In this document: positions 63,833-64,000 of the stretch, piece by piece
Layout: every line of letters starts with the position of its first letter
How positions within the stretch are numbered: the stretch's first letter is position 1
Assembly: GCA_943789305.1 (NCBI GenBank)
Contig: CALSTP010000001.1
Span: forward strand, 720,178-784,177
Origin: an uncultured Flavobacteriaceae bacterium
GTDB lineage: Bacteria; Bacteroidota; Bacteroidia; Flavobacteriales; Flavobacteriaceae
DNA length: 64,000 nucleotides
Direction: 5' to 3'
The notes under the pieces: model-generated
Seen by the model: the letters and a program-made list of their open reading frames with translations, nothing else
Databases searched by the model: none
Told to the model about the DNA's origin: nothing
Program-made: the position numbers and the translations under genes

Positions 63833-64000
63833 TTACAAGTGGATCACTTCATCATAGGCATCAGCCACAGCCTCCATCATGGCTTCGCTCATGGTGGGGT
63901 GGGGGTGAACGGCCTTGAGGACTTCGTTTCCGGTAGTTTCGAGTTTACGTCCCAAAACAGCTTCGGCGATCATGTCGGTAACACCGGCTCCAATCATGTG
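63833..64000 (-). CDS. lpdA: Dihydrolipoyl dehydrogenase, C-terminal end (5' part beyond window)
   Basis: 55 residues and a TAA, open at the window edge: HMIGAGVTDMIAEAVLGRKL, VHPHPTMSEAMMEA, DAYDEVIHL. HPHPTMSE carries the catalytic His of the flavoprotein that reoxidises lipoamide in the pyruvate and 2-oxoglutarate dehydrogenase complexes. The codons are visibly GC-rich (about half G+C by eye) against the AT-rich surroundings, possibly strong codon bias of a highly expressed gene or transfer. Confidence 0.88.
   Translation of the reverse strand, partial: HMIGAGVTDMIAEAVLGRKLETTGNEVLKAVHPHPTMSEAMMEAVADAYDEVIHL

Noticed and set aside
1-64000. CRISPR arrays, insertion sequences with intact transposase, rRNA genes
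   Set aside because: No regularly spaced direct repeats, no transposase ORF and no rRNA-like stretches were seen on either strand.

Overview
The window is a piece of a low-GC (roughly one third G+C by eye) chromosome from a member of the Bacteroidota, almost certainly a flavobacterium (Flavobacteriaceae). The evidence is a FecA-like SusC/TonB-type receptor, a stand-alone domain like a type IX secretion C-terminal signal, transketolase split into two subunits, Bacteroidota-only families (DUF4835, DUF6913, DUF6095, DUF3050), promoters of the TTTG-N19-TAnnTTTG type, few Shine-Dalgarno sites, and gene orders typical of flavobacteria (tgt-lptG-EamA-accA-dnaB; thrS-infC-rpmI-rplT; bamD-rpoZ-coaBC-DUF4835-recN). 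Species cannot be fixed from sequence reading alone.

Layout. Bases 1-4.4 kb: an iron-uptake cluster (FecA-like receptor, DUF2271 protein, PepSY/flavodoxin membrane reductase fragment). 4.4-7.4 kb: accessory stretch with a pterin dehydratase, two unrecognised proteins and a small gene graveyard (three or more decayed fragments). 7.4-16.1 kb: outer-membrane-type protein, M28 peptidase with DUF3050, LysE exporter, HMG-CoA lyase, guaB and two SurA-like chaperone/isomerases. 16.1-18.4 kb: carotenoid genes crtZ and crtB next to a MerR/cobalamin-domain regulator that keeps light-sensor (CarH) signature residues. 18.5-18.75 kb: three tRNAs (Leu-GAG and two Lys-TTT). 18.8-24.4 kb: aroK, a phosphoribosyltransferase, an Hsp15-like protein, an FKBP lipoprotein, an asparaginase-domain protein, a barrel protein and split transketolase. 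24.5-30.2 kb: tgt, lptG, an EamA transporter, accA, dnaB. 30.3-43.99 kb: mostly minus-strand housekeeping genes (rplT, rpmI, infC, thrS, murQ, icd, rplS, trmD, a Do-type protease, RsmI-like methylase, LMW phosphatase, dnaA) with a plus-strand dapF-GNAT-mltG block. 44.1-61.7 kb: thioesterase, ribD, prmC, ligA, dapA, bamD, rpoZ, coaBC, recN, fabI, YbbR-like, coaE, a two-component system, xerD and aroQ. 61.7-63.8 kb: a second decayed region with a DUF1059-like gene broken by an in-frame stop, a frameshifted gene and the tail of an HNH nuclease lying between two related repeat elements. The window closes inside lpdA, which is visibly GC-richer than everything else.

Most of the window is ordinary core genome. 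I do not see a complete new defence, secretion or biosynthetic system. The items I would look at first are the apparent ATA start codon of infC, the CarH-like photoreceptor signature beside a crtI-less carotenoid pair, the recently inactivated DUF1059-like gene, the two repeat-rich pseudogene islands, and a perfect 10-bp inverted repeat in front of dnaA.
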